DNA of 64,000 bases from Paenibacillus_S sp043945595 (GTDB lineage Bacteria; Bacillota; Bacilli; Paenibacillales; NBRC-103111). The notes below the pieces were generated by a model. That model made no database searches, was not told the DNA's origin, and saw only the letters and a program-made list of their open reading frames with translations. Shown piece after piece: positions 17,364 through 27,048 of this stretch (its first letter is position 1; the number at the start of each line of letters is the position of its first letter). A program made the translations under genes and the position numbers. The stretch is from positions 4,216,001 through 4,280,000 of the forward strand of contig NZ_JBIFNP010000001.1 in the NCBI RefSeq assembly GCF_043945595.1. The letters run 5' to 3'.

Positions 17364-18269
17364 TCAATGGTCCCGCTGGGTCAAATAATCCGCCAGCTCC
17401 AACAGGCGCTCCGGCTGCGGGAAGCCCGCCTGGATAATCGCCTGCTTTCCCTGCTCCGTCAGCTGGGCTACCTTGTCCTTGGAGGCCTCCACGCCGACAA
17501 AGTACGGGTAAGTTACCTTTTTCTGCTTCTCGTCGCTTTTTACCGGCTTGCCCAGTTTCTGCTCGTCGCCGATCAGGTCCAGAATATCGTCTTGAATCTG
17601 GAAGGCCAGTCCGATATGCTGCCCGAATTTTTCCAGCGCCTGCAGCTGTTTGGGAGTTGCCCCGGCCAGATGGCCGCCTGCTTTAAGCGAGAAGACAATC
17701 AAATCGCTTGTTTTATGTAAATGGATGTACTCCAGCTGCTCCAGTCCGGTAATGCCCTGCTCGCCCAGCATGTCGGCCGCTTGTCCGCCCACCATGCCCG
17801 GCGCCCCGGACAGCTTCGACAGATCTTCGATAATCTCGACGATTTGCTCCGCCGGCACATCGTACGCTCGATACGACTGGACGATCGAATAGAATGCATG
17901 CGTCAGCAGCGCATCCCCGGCAAGAATGGCCATCGCTTCGCCGTATACCTTATGGTTCGTCAGCTTTCCTCTTCTGTAATCATCGTTATCCATCGCAGGC
18001 AGATCGTCATGGATCAATGAATACGTGTGTATCATCTCAACCGCACAGGCCACCGGAAGGGCAGCCTCTGTGCTCCCCTTCAACGCCTCTACGGTCGCAA
18101 GCACCAGAATCGGACGGAGGCGCTTGCCGCCCGCCATCAGCGAATACATCATCGATTCCCGCAAGGAATCGGGAATGTTCCATATGCCCGGCAGCGACTC
18201 CAACAGCTCCGCTTCAATCAATGCCGCCTTTTGTTCCAAATAAGGCTTTAAACTGCTTGCCACGCTCAT
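17364..18269 (-). CDS. ispA: farnesyl/geranyl diphosphate synthase
   Basis: This encodes 301 residues. It condenses isopentenyl and allylic diphosphates in the cytosol. The two aspartate-rich motifs are present: DDLPAMDNDD (first, near residue 85) and QIQDDILDLIGD (second, near residue 225), with GGKRLRPILVL at the N-terminal side. ATG 18269 overlaps the xseB stop (ATGA), so the two are translationally coupled. AAAGGTGA provides the ribosome-binding site. It is intact. Confidence 0.96.
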   Translation of the reverse strand: MSVASSLKPYLEQKAALIEAELLESLPGIWNIPDSLRESMMYSLMAGGKRLRPILVLATVEALKGSTEAALPVACAVEMIHTYSLIHDDLPAMDNDDYRRGKLTNHKVYGEAMAILAGDALLTHAFYSIVQSYRAYDVPAEQIVEIIEDLSKLSGAPGMVGGQAADMLGEQGITGLEQLEYIHLHKTSDLIVFSLKAGGHLAGATPKQLQALEKFGQHIGLAFQIQDDILDLIGDEQKLGKPVKSDEKQKKVTYPYFVGVEASKDKVAQLTEQGKQAIIQAGFPQPERLLELADYLTQRDH

Positions 18270-18523
18270 CTGCTTTCACCTTTCTCGTCGGCCGACGGGT
18301 TAAACGGCTTTTTGACCAGCCCGCCTTCCTGCTCCATCAAAATCTCGATTTTGCGTTCTACCTGCTCGAGCTTTTGACCGCACAGCTGAGAAAGCTTCAT
18401 TCCTTCTTGAAAAAGCTCAATGGCCTGCTCCAAGGGAACGTCCCCGCTTTCCAGCAGCGCTACGATCTGCTCCAGCTTATCCATCGCCTGCTCGAAGCTA
18501 GGCGTCGTTTCCTGATTTGTCAT
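18266..18523 (-). CDS. xseB: exodeoxyribonuclease VII small subunit
   Basis: This encodes 85 residues from ATG 18523, with GGAGGAG upstream; the frame also opens at 18550 without support. PSFEQAMDKLEQIVALLESG and PLEQAIELFQEGMKLSQLC are the conserved helices of the XseB family. Together with XseA it degrades single-stranded DNA. It overlaps xseA by 26 bases and ispA by 4. Confidence 0.95.
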   Translation of the reverse strand: MTNQETTPSFEQAMDKLEQIVALLESGDVPLEQAIELFQEGMKLSQLCGQKLEQVERKIEILMEQEGGLVKKPFNPSADEKGESR

Positions 18524-19875
18524 TTCGTTTCTCCTCCATTGACCACACATGACAATCCACGCGTCCGTCCATCAGCCTAAGCCTCAGCATATCCCCGAGC
18601 TGCACCTGGTCGATGGACTTAATCAACTGCTTCTCCTGCTCGTCGTAGACTAAGCTGTATCCTCTTTGCATGACCTTCAACGGACTGAGCGCATCAAGCT
18701 GCCGCATTATCGCGACCAACTGCTGACTCTTCTGCTTCTTGGTCTGCTGCATTGCCTGCTGGAGCTGCCTCTCAACCGAGCTGAGCCGCTTGCGGGCATA
18801 AATCGCTTGCTCCGTAGGATTAAATACGGACAGCTTCCTGTCCAGTTTCATCCGCCGCTCATGCAGCTTGGTAAGCCTGCTGCGCATTTTGTACACCAGC
18901 TGCTCCCGCGTCCCGGTCCAGCCGTTCGGCCGCCTGCATGATCAGCTGGCGGCGGGGATTGACCAGCACCTGGGAACGCGCAGCTCTCCGAAGCCGTTCC
19001 CGGCTCACCGCCACCTGGTTGTTCAAGCCGCTGTACAGCTGCTGTCGCAAGTAGGCGAGCTGCTGCTTCAGCTCCATATGGTGCGGCACGGCCAGCTCGG
19101 CCGCGGCGGTCGGTGTCGCCGCCCGCAAATCCGCCACGAAGTCGGCGATCGTAAAATCGGTCTCGTGACCAACCGCCGAAATGACCGGGATGATCGAAGC
19201 GTGAATGGCACGGGCCACTTCCTCTTCGTTAAACGCCCACAGCTCTTCGAGAGAGCCGCCGCCCCGGCCGACGATCAGCACGTCGACTTCATTCAGATTG
19301 TTCATCGCCTCGATAGCTTTAATAATCGACGGTCCCGCCTGTGTCCCCTGCACCAATACCGGGTACAGCAGTACCGGCACGTTGGGGTGCCGGCGCTGCA
19401 GCGTAATCATGATATCGCGCACGGCTGCTCCCGTAGGCGAGGTAATAACGCCGATCGCCTTGGGAAACCGCGGAATAGGCCGCTTCGTCGCAACGGAGAA
19501 CAGTCCTTCGGCTTCCAGCTTTTTCTTAAGCTGCTCGAACGCCAAATACAAGCTCCCGATGCCGTCAGGCTGCATCTGGGTCACATAAAATTGATATTGG
19601 CCGTCCCGCTCGTAGACGGAGACATTGCCGCAGGCAATGACCTTGGCGCCCTCCTTCGGTATAAAAGGGAGCCTTTGGTTATAAGACGCGAACATAATGC
19701 TCTTTAACCGGCTGTCCGCATCCTTCAGCGTGAAATACATATGTCCGCTGGAATGGTGGGTAAAATTCGAAATTTCGCCCCGTACCCACACGTCCTGAAG
19801 ACGATCGTCACTCTCCAGACGCATCTTGATGTACCTGTTGAGATCCTTGATCGAAATAACCCGTTTATCCTTCAT
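18498..19875 (-). CDS. xseA: exodeoxyribonuclease VII large subunit (frameshifted in this sequence)
   Basis: The N-terminal OB domain (VWVRGEISNFTHHSSGHMYF) and catalytic domain (PRFPKAIGVITSPTGAAVRD, IVGRGGGSLEELWAFNEE, ISAVGHETDFTIADFVADLR) are typical. A C-terminal coiled coil continues in another frame (VYKMRSRLTKLHERRMKLDR) to MQRGYSLVYD. The +1 insertion lies in CTGGACCGGGACGCG near 18910; removing one G gives LDRTREQLVYK. The corrected length of about 458 is normal. Most likely an assembly insertion. Confidence 0.93.
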
Positions 19876-19888
19876 AGACGCTGCCGAC

Positions 19889-20759
19889 CTAGACGTTGAC
19901 TTGCGACTGCGCTGCGGTACGTTTAGCCGCTTCCAGCGTGTTGCGCAGCAAAATCGTAATGGTCATCGGACCTACGCATCCAGGTACCGGCGTGATATAG
20001 CTTGCCGTATCGAGCACATCGTCGAAGTCGACGTCGCCGGCAAGTTTCCCCGTATCCAGCCGGTTAATGCCTACATCGATGACAACCGCTCCCGGCTTCA
20101 CATGCTCTTTTTTAATCATTTTGGCTTTCCCTACCGCAGCGACCAAAATGTCCGCCTGGCTCGTAATTTCCGCCATGTTCGGCGTCTTGGAGTGAACGAC
20201 CGTTACCGTCGCGTTCTCTCTAAGCAGAAGAATCGCCATCGGCTTGCCTACAATATTGCTGCGGCCGATGACAACGGCATGCTTGCCGGCGATGTCATAG
20301 CCGATTTTCTTTAAAATAGCGATAACACCAGCCGGTGTACAAGGGGCCGGAACTTTCTTTTCCGATCATCAAATTGCCCACATTGACCGGATGAAAGCAG
20401 TCCGCATCTTTATGTACCGAGATCGCCTCGACCACTTTTTCCTCGGAAATATGCTTAGGCAGCGGAGACTGCACGAGAATGCCGTGAATCTTCGGATCGT
20501 TGTTCAGGCGCTCAATCAGAGCAAGCACGTCCGCTTCGGGCGTAGCTTCCTCCAGCTTATGAACCTCCGAGTAAATGCCCGCTTCCTCACAGGCCTTGGC
20601 TTTGTTGCGAACATATACATGAGAAGCTGGATCATCGCCGACAATAATAATGGCCAGTCCCGGCTGGAGACCCTGCTGGGTCAATTGAGCCACTTCCTCT
20701 TTAATCTGTGTGCGGTATGCGCTGACGATTTCTTTTCCATTAATGACTTGTGCTGGCAT
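19889..20759 (-). CDS. folD: bifunctional methylene-THF dehydrogenase/cyclohydrolase (frameshifted in this sequence)
   Basis: ATG 20759 follows AAGGGGAG. One-carbon metabolism enzyme. Conserved segments: YVRNKAKACEEAGI (catalytic Lys), GILVQSPLPKHI, KDADCFHPVNVG, CTPAGVIAILKKIG and VVIGRSNIVGKPMAILL (NADP loop), then PVPGCVGPMTITILLRNT. The frame breaks near 20345 between GKES and PCTPAG; one extra base in a GAAAGTTCC stretch explains it. The corrected length of about 289 is normal. It is essential or near-essential, so the insertion is probably an artefact. Confidence 0.94.
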
Positions 20760-20790
20760 GAGATGCTCCCCTTCCATTCATTATAAAGCG

Positions 20791-21240
20791 CTAGCTTTTG
20801 GATTTGATCGATTCAAGCTCCCGGATCATTTTTCCGAGTACCCCGTTGACAAACTTGCCGGATTCATCCGTTCCGAAATGCTTGGCCAGCTCAATGGCTT
20901 CATTGACGACAACCTTGGGCGGCACATCGTCGCTAAATACCATTTCAAAGGTAGCCAGTCGCAAAATTTCACGATCAACCCGGGACAGCCTGTCCATTTT
21001 GTAGCCCTTCAAATAATCCGTCAGCAGGCCGTCGATCTGCTGCTTGTGCTCTACCGTCCCCTGCACCAGCTCGGCAATCTCCTGCGGCACGATTTTGTCC
21101 TGACTCTTGGTCAGCTGCCCCTCATCGTCGTTCTGCGCTTCCTCTACGACATGAGCGATTGCTTCCGTCATGCTTACTTCATTCATTTCCATCTGGTACA
21201 GGCTTTGGAGCGCCAGCTCCCTTGCCAATCTGCGTCTCAT
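20791..21240 (-). CDS. nusB: transcription antitermination factor NusB
   Basis: This encodes 149 residues. The N-terminal RRRLARELALQSLYQME and C-terminal DRLSRVDREILRLATFEM plus PPKVVVNEAIELAKHFGTDE are the NusB signatures. It binds boxA RNA with S10 in rRNA antitermination. It starts a new unit after the terminator at 21306-21336 and is followed by folD. It is intact. Confidence 0.96.
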   Translation of the reverse strand: MRRRLARELALQSLYQMEMNEVSMTEAIAHVVEEAQNDDEGQLTKSQDKIVPQEIAELVQGTVEHKQQIDGLLTDYLKGYKMDRLSRVDREILRLATFEMVFSDDVPPKVVVNEAIELAKHFGTDESGKFVNGVLGKMIRELESIKSKS

Positions 21241-21305
21241 TTACGAATGATCCTCCTTCAATTTACATGTCGTTAAGCCTTATGCCTCGATAACTCATAC
21301 TAAAC

Positions 21306-21336
21306 AAAAAAATCCTTGGAAACAACCAGGGATTTT
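21306..21336 (-). terminator. terminator of the DUF2273 gene
   Basis: The minus strand AAAATCCCTGG-TTGTTT-CCAAGGATTTT followed by TTT separates the asp23 cluster from nusB. Confidence 0.7.
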
Positions 21337-21575
21337 CATCTAAACAATCTCCATTTGTCCATGAGCAAACGCCAAATCTCCAGGATCGGAAACGCCGGCT
21401 CTCCCCGGTCTACCCGTCTCCCTATGTAATAACCAGTATATACGATTAAAACAAAGATTAACAAATGCCACAGACCGAAAAACAAATAGATGATGCCTAA
21501 CAGGAAGCCCGCTATAACGCCAGCCGTCTTCCCCCGGTGATGCTCCCACAGCCATTCCCACAGTTGTTTCCACAT
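21336..21575 (-). CDS. DUF2273 small membrane protein
   Basis: This encodes 79 residues from ATG 21575 with GAGGTGA 8 bases upstream. Two hydrophobic helices (AGVIAGFLLGIIYLFFGLW and LLIFVLIVYTGYYIGRRVD) and an amphipathic N-terminus (MWKQLWEWLWEHHRGK) match DUF2273, which commonly accompanies asp23 and amaP. It is probably part of the membrane-anchored Asp23 envelope-stress complex. Confidence 0.75.
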   Translation of the reverse strand: MWKQLWEWLWEHHRGKTAGVIAGFLLGIIYLFFGLWHLLIFVLIVYTGYYIGRRVDRGEPAFPILEIWRLLMDKWRLFR

Positions 21576-21589
21576 GGCGGCCTTCACCT

Positions 21590-22168
21590 CTATTCCACCC
21601 TACTCTTAAACGTGGGGGATGATTGTTGAATATTAGCCACGAATACAGTCACAACGGCAACCGGAATGCCCGTAATTTCCTCGATATGGGCCTTCACGCC
21701 GGATTGCATCTCCTCAGTCAGCTGAGGAATGGAGCTTTCTCCGTCTACGATGGCACGAATAATAATTTCCAGACCGGCTTGACTCACTTTCACGCGCGCT
21801 TTCAAATCTTGAACGCCCCGTGTACGGCGGGCAGCCTTCAAGGATAAATTCTCAACCGTATCCATTGAAATCCGGATATCGCCGTAGTCCGTCCGCTGAT
21901 CGATCGAAGGTACGTTCGCCTTGCTTCTGCGGAAGGAAACATACAGGAAACGAATACTGATCAGAGCCATAATAACAGTCAATGCGATAAAGATCAGCGC
22001 CGTATTCATATCATAGTATACGTTATGGGCAAAGCCCGCCAGACTCTCATAAGAGATCCATCCGAATGCACAGAACAACAGGACGCAGCATGCAACCAGA
22101 ACAGCCAGGCTGAATACAAATAAAAGCAACTTATCGATAACTCTAACCACAATCCGGACTCCTTCCAA
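21590..22168 (-). CDS. amaP: alkaline shock response membrane anchor AmaP
   Basis: This encodes 192 residues. Two N-terminal transmembrane helices (LLLFVFSLAVLVACCVLLF; ALIFIALTVIMALISIRFLY) are followed by an Asp23-like cytoplasmic domain (RISMDTVENLSLKAARRTRG, GLEIIIRAIVDGESSIPQL). AmaP anchors Asp23 at the membrane in Staphylococcus aureus (family knowledge). It lies between asp23 and the DUF2273 gene, as in other Firmicutes. Confidence 0.88.
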   Translation of the reverse strand: MEGVRIVVRVIDKLLLFVFSLAVLVACCVLLFCAFGWISYESLAGFAHNVYYDMNTALIFIALTVIMALISIRFLYVSFRRSKANVPSIDQRTDYGDIRISMDTVENLSLKAARRTRGVQDLKARVKVSQAGLEIIIRAIVDGESSIPQLTEEMQSGVKAHIEEITGIPVAVVTVFVANIQQSSPTFKSRVE

Positions 22169-22176
22169 ATGAGAGG

Positions 22177-22207
22177 AAACCCCCTTACAGCCAGCCGAAG
22201 GGGGTTT
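22177..22207 (-). terminator. hairpin between asp23 and amaP
   Basis: AAACCCCCTT and AAGGGGGTTT form a 10-bp stem. There is only a weak T-tract afterwards, so it may attenuate rather than stop, giving more Asp23 than AmaP. Confidence 0.5.
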
Positions 22208-22229
22208 GCCAAGTTTCTATTAACGTGTT

Positions 22230-22640
22230 CTACTTGACTCGATTAGGCGCTACCTCGATCTCTTCCACCTTGTCCGATCCCTTGAAAATTACATCATGGA
22301 TATGCACATTGACCTGAACTACGCTTAATCCGGTCATGGATTCAATCGCATGCTTTACATTTTGCTGTACGCCGGCAGCAACCTCGGGAATACGGGTACC
22401 GAATTCAATTACGATGGACACATCAATTGCCGCTTCCTTTTGCCCGACGTCCACTTTCACGCCCTTGGACAAATTTTTGCGTCCCAGCAGCTCGGCGATT
22501 CCGCCGGCAAATCCTCCGCTCATCCCTGCAACGCCTGGAACTTCAATTGTAGCCATCCCTGCAATGATTTCGATAACCTCAGGGGCAATTTGAATCGTCC
22601 CCATCTCGGTTCTTTCATAATCGGCTGCAACGATCGTCAT
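22230..22640 (-). CDS. Asp23/Gls24 family envelope stress protein
   Basis: This encodes 136 residues from ATG 22640 with AAGGAGG upstream; the reading from 22703 is an extension into the leader. GTIQIAPEVIEIIAGMATIE, VDVGQKEAAIDVSIVIEFG and VVQVNVHIHDVIF are the family core. It is the positional counterpart of B. subtilis yqhY between accC and nusB. It is probably a membrane-surface coat recruited by AmaP and linked by context to lipid or envelope homeostasis. Confidence 0.88.
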   Translation of the reverse strand: MTIVAADYERTEMGTIQIAPEVIEIIAGMATIEVPGVAGMSGGFAGGIAELLGRKNLSKGVKVDVGQKEAAIDVSIVIEFGTRIPEVAAGVQQNVKHAIESMTGLSVVQVNVHIHDVIFKGSDKVEEIEVAPNRVK

Positions 22641-22736
22641 AAACGGATCCTCCTTGGAAGTTTTGTGCGAATCAAGCACTGTTACCTGCTTCTCTCTATG
22701 CATATGCGCATTTTCACAAAACTTGTCTTATCGTCT

Positions 22737-22765
22737 ACTATACCATTTTCCAAAAAATATGACAA
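22737..22765 (-). promoter_or_regulatory. SigA promoter of the asp23 cluster
   Basis: The -35 is TTGTCA (minus, 22765-22760), then a 17-base spacer and a -10 of TATAGT (22742-22737), about 100 bases upstream of the asp23 start. Confidence 0.65.
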
Positions 22766-22773
22766 ACGACGAA

Positions 22774-24133
22774 TTACGAATTCGGATCGTCTACATCATG
22801 CTCTTCCAGGAATTTAATGTCAAAATCGCCGGCGATAAATTTCTTATGCTCCATCAGCTTCAAGTGAAACGGGATGGTCGAATGAATGCCTTCGATCGTG
22901 AACTCCGATAAAGCCCGCTTCATCCGCTGGATCGCATCGTCGCGGTCCTTGCCCCACACAATCAGCTTCGCAATCATGGAATCATAATGCGGCGAGATCG
23001 TATATCCCGGGTAAGCGGCGCTGTCGACACGAACACCGAAGCCGCCCGGCGGCAGGTAAAACTGGATTTGTCCGGCCGACGGCATAAAGTTACGAGTCGA
23101 ATCTTCCGCGTTGACGCGGCATTCGATCGCCCAGCCGTTGATCTGCACGTCTTCCTGCGAGAAAGAAAGCGGCTCTCCTTCGGCAACACGGATCATTTCC
23201 TTGATAATATCGATACCGGTAATCAGCTCGGTCACCGGATGCTCTACCTGGATACGCGTATTCATTTCCATGAAATAGAACTGTCCGTCGTTGCCGAGCA
23301 GGAACTCAAGCGTCCCGGCTCCCGAATAATTAACGGCTTGGGCCGCGCGGACTGCCGCTTCTCCCATACGGTCCCGGATATCCGGCGTAAGGGTGGAGCA
23401 AGGCGCTTCTTCGACCAGCTTTTGGCGTCTGCGCTGTACCGAGCAGTCGCGTTCGCCCAAATGAACTACATTGCCGTGCTTATCGGCCAATATTTGAATT
23501 TCGACGTGCTTCATGCCCGTCAAATATTTTTCCAGGTAAACGCCCGCATTGCCGAACGCCTTCTGCGCTTCCTGCTGGGCGGTCGTGATCTGCTGAATGA
23601 GCATCTCCTCATCTTCCGCGATCCGGATCCCTTTGCCGCCGCCGCCTGCGGTAGCTTTGATAATGACAGGATAACCGATTTCGCGTCCGAGCCGGATCGC
23701 TTCGTCCATATCTTCTACAAGCCCGTCGGAGCCCGGAATGACAGGAACGCCCGCATCCTTCATCGTTTGCTTAGCCACGGATTTATCGCCCATACGGCTG
23801 ATCGCATCGGGCGAAGGCCCGATAAACGTAACGTTGCAGCTTTCGCAGATCTCTGCGAAATCGGCATTCTCGGCCAGAAATCCGTAGCCCGGATGAATCG
23901 CATCCGTATCGGTCAAGGTCGCGACGCTCATGATGTTGGTTAAATTCAAGTAGCTGTCCTTGGACAGCGTAGGTCCGATGCAATAAGCCTCGTCCGCAAG
24001 TCTGACGTGCAGAGCTTCCCGGTTCGGCTTCGGAATAGACGGCTACCGTGGAAATGCCCATTTCACGGCAGGCCCGGATGATGCGCACGGCGATCTCACC
24101 GCGGTTGGCTATGAGTACTTTTTGAAACTTCAA
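22774..24133 (-). CDS. accC: biotin carboxylase subunit of acetyl-CoA carboxylase (frameshifted in this sequence)
   Basis: TTG 24133 lies 8 bases after AGGAGG. The start KVLIANRGEIAVRIIRACRE, ATP-grasp segments (VIIKATAGGGGKGIRIAED, QRRRQKLVEEAPC), the catalytic FYFMEMNTRIQVEHPVTE and the C-terminal domain are all present. It carboxylates the biotin on AccB in the first step of fatty-acid synthesis. A +1 insertion near 24020 (GCCGAACCGGG) breaks residue 37; removing one A gives SEADREALHVRLADEAYCIG. The corrected length of about 453 is normal. An essential gene, so an assembly insertion is likely. Three tandem leader repeats lie directly upstream. Confidence 0.95.
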
Positions 24134-24149
24134 TGGGTTCTCCTCCTAC

Positions 24150-24276
24150 GAGTTTTGCTGGAAGCAAAGCTTTCTTCGTAAGCGTTACTCTGAGTTTGGC
24201 TATAAGCAAAACTGGCTTCGTAAGCATTCTGCTGAGCTTTGCTGTAAAGCAAAGCTTTCTTCGTAAGCTTTCTTCT
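24150..24276 (-). repeat. three tandem 42-43 bp hairpin repeats between accB and accC
   Basis: Units at 24150-24191, 24192-24233 and 24234-24276 each contain CTTCGTAAGC (minus: GCTTACGAAG) and a short inverted repeat, for example AGCTTTGCT/AGCAAAGCT. The unit next to accC runs into its Shine-Dalgarno. A fourth copy lies just upstream of the argR Shine-Dalgarno (12220-12258). The orientation relative to the downstream gene is the same in both places. Confidence 0.8.
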
Positions 24277-24767
24277 TACTCCGGTCTTACCAGGAATAAA
24301 GGCTGGCCGTATTCAACCAGCTGGCCGTTCTCCACAAGGACCTCTACAATTTCGCCCTTGATTTCGGCTTCGATCTCATTCATCAATTTCATCGCTTCAA
24401 TAATGCAGACGACGGACTTCTCTTTCACCTTGCTGCCCTTCGAAACGAAAGACGCCGCGCCTGGAGACGGGGATTCATAGAACGTTCCGACCATCGGAGA
24501 AGCGATCGTATGTAGATTGCTGTCCACCGCCGGCTGTCTTTCCGCCGGAGCCGACGAAGTGCTGACCGTCGAGGCAGCTTGTACAACCGGAGCAGCTGCC
24601 GCTTGCGTGTAAGTAGGCTGAGCCGGTACAGACGTCACGACAACGGATTCCGTTTTATTAGGTTTACGAATGAAAAGGCGGGAGCCTTCATTTTGAATTT
24701 CCAACTCTTGGAGAGAGGTCTCATCGATCAATTTGATCAATTCTTTAATTTCGCTTAGTTTAAACAC
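24276..24767 (-). CDS. accB: biotin carboxyl carrier protein of acetyl-CoA carboxylase
   Basis: This encodes 163 residues from GTG 24767, 8 bases after AAGGAG; the GTG at 24776 overlaps that Shine-Dalgarno. The N-terminal FKLSEIKELIKLIDETSLQE aligns with BCCP starts. A variable Ala/Pro/Thr-rich linker follows, and the biotinyl domain has the biotin Lys in IIEAMKLMNEIEAEI. It forms the accB-accC pair for malonyl-CoA synthesis. A -10-like TATAAT lies upstream near 24810. Confidence 0.95.
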   Translation of the reverse strand: MFKLSEIKELIKLIDETSLQELEIQNEGSRLFIRKPNKTESVVVTSVPAQPTYTQAAAAPVVQAASTVSTSSAPAERQPAVDSNLHTIASPMVGTFYESPSPGAASFVSKGSKVKEKSVVCIIEAMKLMNEIEAEIKGEIVEVLVENGQLVEYGQPLFLVRPE

Positions 24768-24955
24768 TAGATTCACTCCTTCAACGATGGTGAAACAACG
24801 ACGTTGTTATTATAACACAAAGTAGTTCTAAAGGAAGAGTTTCTTCTTCCAATGTGAAAAAGCTTGTTTTTACAGGATAGCTGCCCCTTTAACTTTCAAC
24901 CAAAGCGCATTCATAGGAGAACTCTGCGTTCTTCCGGACCGCACACTATTAAGTA

Positions 24956-24998
24956 ATAAAGAAACCCCCGCACACCTGTCTGACAAGGAACACGGGGA
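24956..24998 (-). terminator. terminator of the gerP-like gene
   Basis: Minus-strand CCCCGTGTTCCT pairs with AGGTGTGCGGGG across a 10-base loop, followed by GTTTCTTTATT. Confidence 0.6.
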
Positions 24999-25026
24999 CT
25001 TCGTCCGATTGGGCTCCTCCGCATGG

Positions 25027-25254
25027 CTACACCACATTCGAGCTGGAACCGTCTATCAAATCCGGATCTATGGTATTGGTACTGCTTGCCTGGTTGTTCG
25101 ATACGGCTCCGAAGGCATCCCCTGGAGAAAACGCGGCAGCTCCGCCGTAGTTCTTGGAGGAACTGGACAGGGTAATACTCGCCGTGTCGCCAATTTGAAC
25201 ATTAGACCCTTGGCTGACGCTGTTTATTTTAATATTACCGACAATTGAAGGCAT
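25027..25254 (-). CDS. GerPA/GerPF family spore germination protein
   Basis: This encodes 75 residues from ATG 25254; GAGG is spaced 7 bases from it, better than from ATG 25260. MPSIVGNIKINSVSQGSNVQ followed by IGDTASITLSSSSKNYGGAA matches the GerPA/GerPF family (start P-x-IVG...INS, then GD...SP-K-S-S-K). GerP proteins aid passage of germinants through the spore coat. Only one copy is here, away from a full gerP operon. It is a single-gene unit with a terminator. Confidence 0.75.
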   Translation of the reverse strand: MPSIVGNIKINSVSQGSNVQIGDTASITLSSSSKNYGGAAAFSPGDAFGAVSNNQASSTNTIDPDLIDGSSSNVV

Positions 25255-25353
25255 AGGCATACCTCTTCCACTTCCACTGAATTAACGTTCACCATACATT
25301 GTATGGGGTTTACGCCCAAATGCCACCGGATTAACAAAAAGAGCCCGGCCTCA

Positions 25354-27019
25354 GCGAGGCCACTGAAAAAGTTAACCAAGAGCAAGCACTCATTTTCTTG
25401 AGGAGCTTGCTCCTTTTTTGCTTTATAATAGAGTTAATAGGAGAGAGTAAGTGATGGAATGATTCAACAACAGCAGGAACTGATGATGAGCCCCTACGCG
25501 GCGCTTTACGATATTGTGGTGCCCAAGGACAACATGCTGCGGCAAATCAATGCGTTGGTGGATTTCTCATTCATCTATGAAGAATTGAAAAGTAAGTACT
25601 GTCTGCATAACGGCCGCAATGCGATTGATCCCATTCGAATGTTTAAATATCTATTGCTCAAAGCGATTTTTGACCTTTCCGACGTCGATATTGTGGAACG
25701 TTCCCGATATGATATGTCGTTTAAATATTTCTTGAACATGGCGCCGGAAGATCCGGTGATTGATGCGAGTTCATTAACAAAATTTCGCAAACTGCGGTTG
25801 AAAGACACGAATATGCTGGATCTCCTGATCGGGAAAACGGTCATGATCGCGATCGAGCAAGGTATCCTGAAAAGCACGTCCATCATTGTAGATGCGACAC
25901 ATACGAAAGCGCGCTACAACCAACAAACGCCTCGTGAAGTACTTCAAGACCGCGCTCGCAAACTGCGAAAAGCCATCTACGCCGTATACGAATCCATGAA
26001 AGCCAAGCTCCCCGCCAAGAATGTGAGCGATGTGCTGGAAGATGAATTAGCCTACTGCAACAACCTGATTCAGTTTCTTGAAACCAAGTCTGGTATCGCC
26101 CAAATCCCCAAAGTTCTGGAGCCGCTCAATCTGCTAAAGGAAACGGTGCAGGATGATACGGAACGACTGCAACAGCAAAACGATTCCGATGCGCGAGTAG
26201 GTCACAAAACGGCAGATTCCTCATTTTTTGGTTACAAAACACATCTCGCGATGACGGAAGAACGGATGATTACGGCTGCCATTGTAACAACGGGTGAGAA
26301 GAATGATGGGAAACAATTGCAGATGCTCATTGAGAAGAGCCAAGCAGCTGGTATGGAGGTCAAAACGGTCATTGGGGACACGGCTTACTCATAGAAGGAC
26401 AACCTGCTGTATAGTAAGGAGCACGAGTTGACGTTAATTTCTAAGCTCAATCCTCAAATTACACAAGGCGGGCGGAAGAAAGAAGACGAATTTGAATTCA
26501 ATAAAGATGCGGGCATGTATGTCTGCAAAGCCGGTCATCTCGCGATTCGAAAAGCACGTCAGGGCAAGAAAGGCGTTGGAGCAAACCAAACGGACACGTA
26601 TTATTTTGACGTAGAGAAGTGTAAACGATGCCCGCTCAAAGAAGGCTGCTACAAGGAAGGCGCGAAGAGCAAATCCTACTCCGTCAGCATAAAATCTAAC
26701 GTGCATATGGAGCAAATGGCTTTCCAGGAAAGCGAAGCCTATAAAGAGAAGGCGAAAGAACAATACAAAATTGAAGCGAAGAACAGCGAACTCAAACACC
26801 GGCACGGGTACGATGTAGCCACAACCTCGGGCCTATTAGGTATGGAGCTACAAGGTGCTATGGCCATCTTCGCCGTGAATTTAAAACGAATCTTGAAATT
26901 AAAAGATCAAAATTAGCACCAAAAAGGGACAGCCAACCATCCAAATACCGGACGATTGGCTGTCTTTTTGTTGGTTCAAAAATTTTTGCCCACAATGCTT
27001 AGTTCTTCAGTGGCCTCGC
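25354..27019 (+). mobile_element. IS1182-family insertion sequence
   Basis: About 1.67 kb with terminal inverted repeats sharing GCGAGGCCACTGAA at 25354 and (reversed) 27019. It holds one transposase with an internal amber codon. The flanks (GAGCCCGGCCTCA on the left, CTTAGCCGGAC on the right) are the two arms of a CCGGC/GCCGG hairpin, so the element sits in the loop of what was the spoIIIAH terminator. No clean target duplication is visible (CTCA versus CTTA). Confidence 0.85.
25459..26916 (+). pseudogene. IS1182-family transposase with internal amber codon
   Basis: The N-terminal DUF772-type domain (RMFKYLLLKAIFDLSDVDIV) is followed by DDE residues in SIIVDATHTKARYN and VIGDTAYS, and a C-terminal zinc-ribbon-like segment (DVEKCKRCPLKEGCYK) before LKHRHGYDVATTSGLLGME. 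TAG at 26392-26394 lies right after GDTAYS, where the family continues with a charged or Gly residue and K-D/E-N-L; the frame stays open on both sides. One base substitution would explain it. The transposase is probably inactive unless the amber codon is read through. Confidence 0.85.
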
Positions 27020-27048
27020 CTTAGCCGGACCCTTTCTTCGCTAAAAAC

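Noticed and set aside
17894..18580. 228-residue plus-strand frame over ispA-xseB
   Set aside because: Shadow of two well-conserved genes; no family resemblance.
24150..24276. CRISPR array
   Set aside because: Units are directly adjacent without unique spacers, and each contains its own hairpin.
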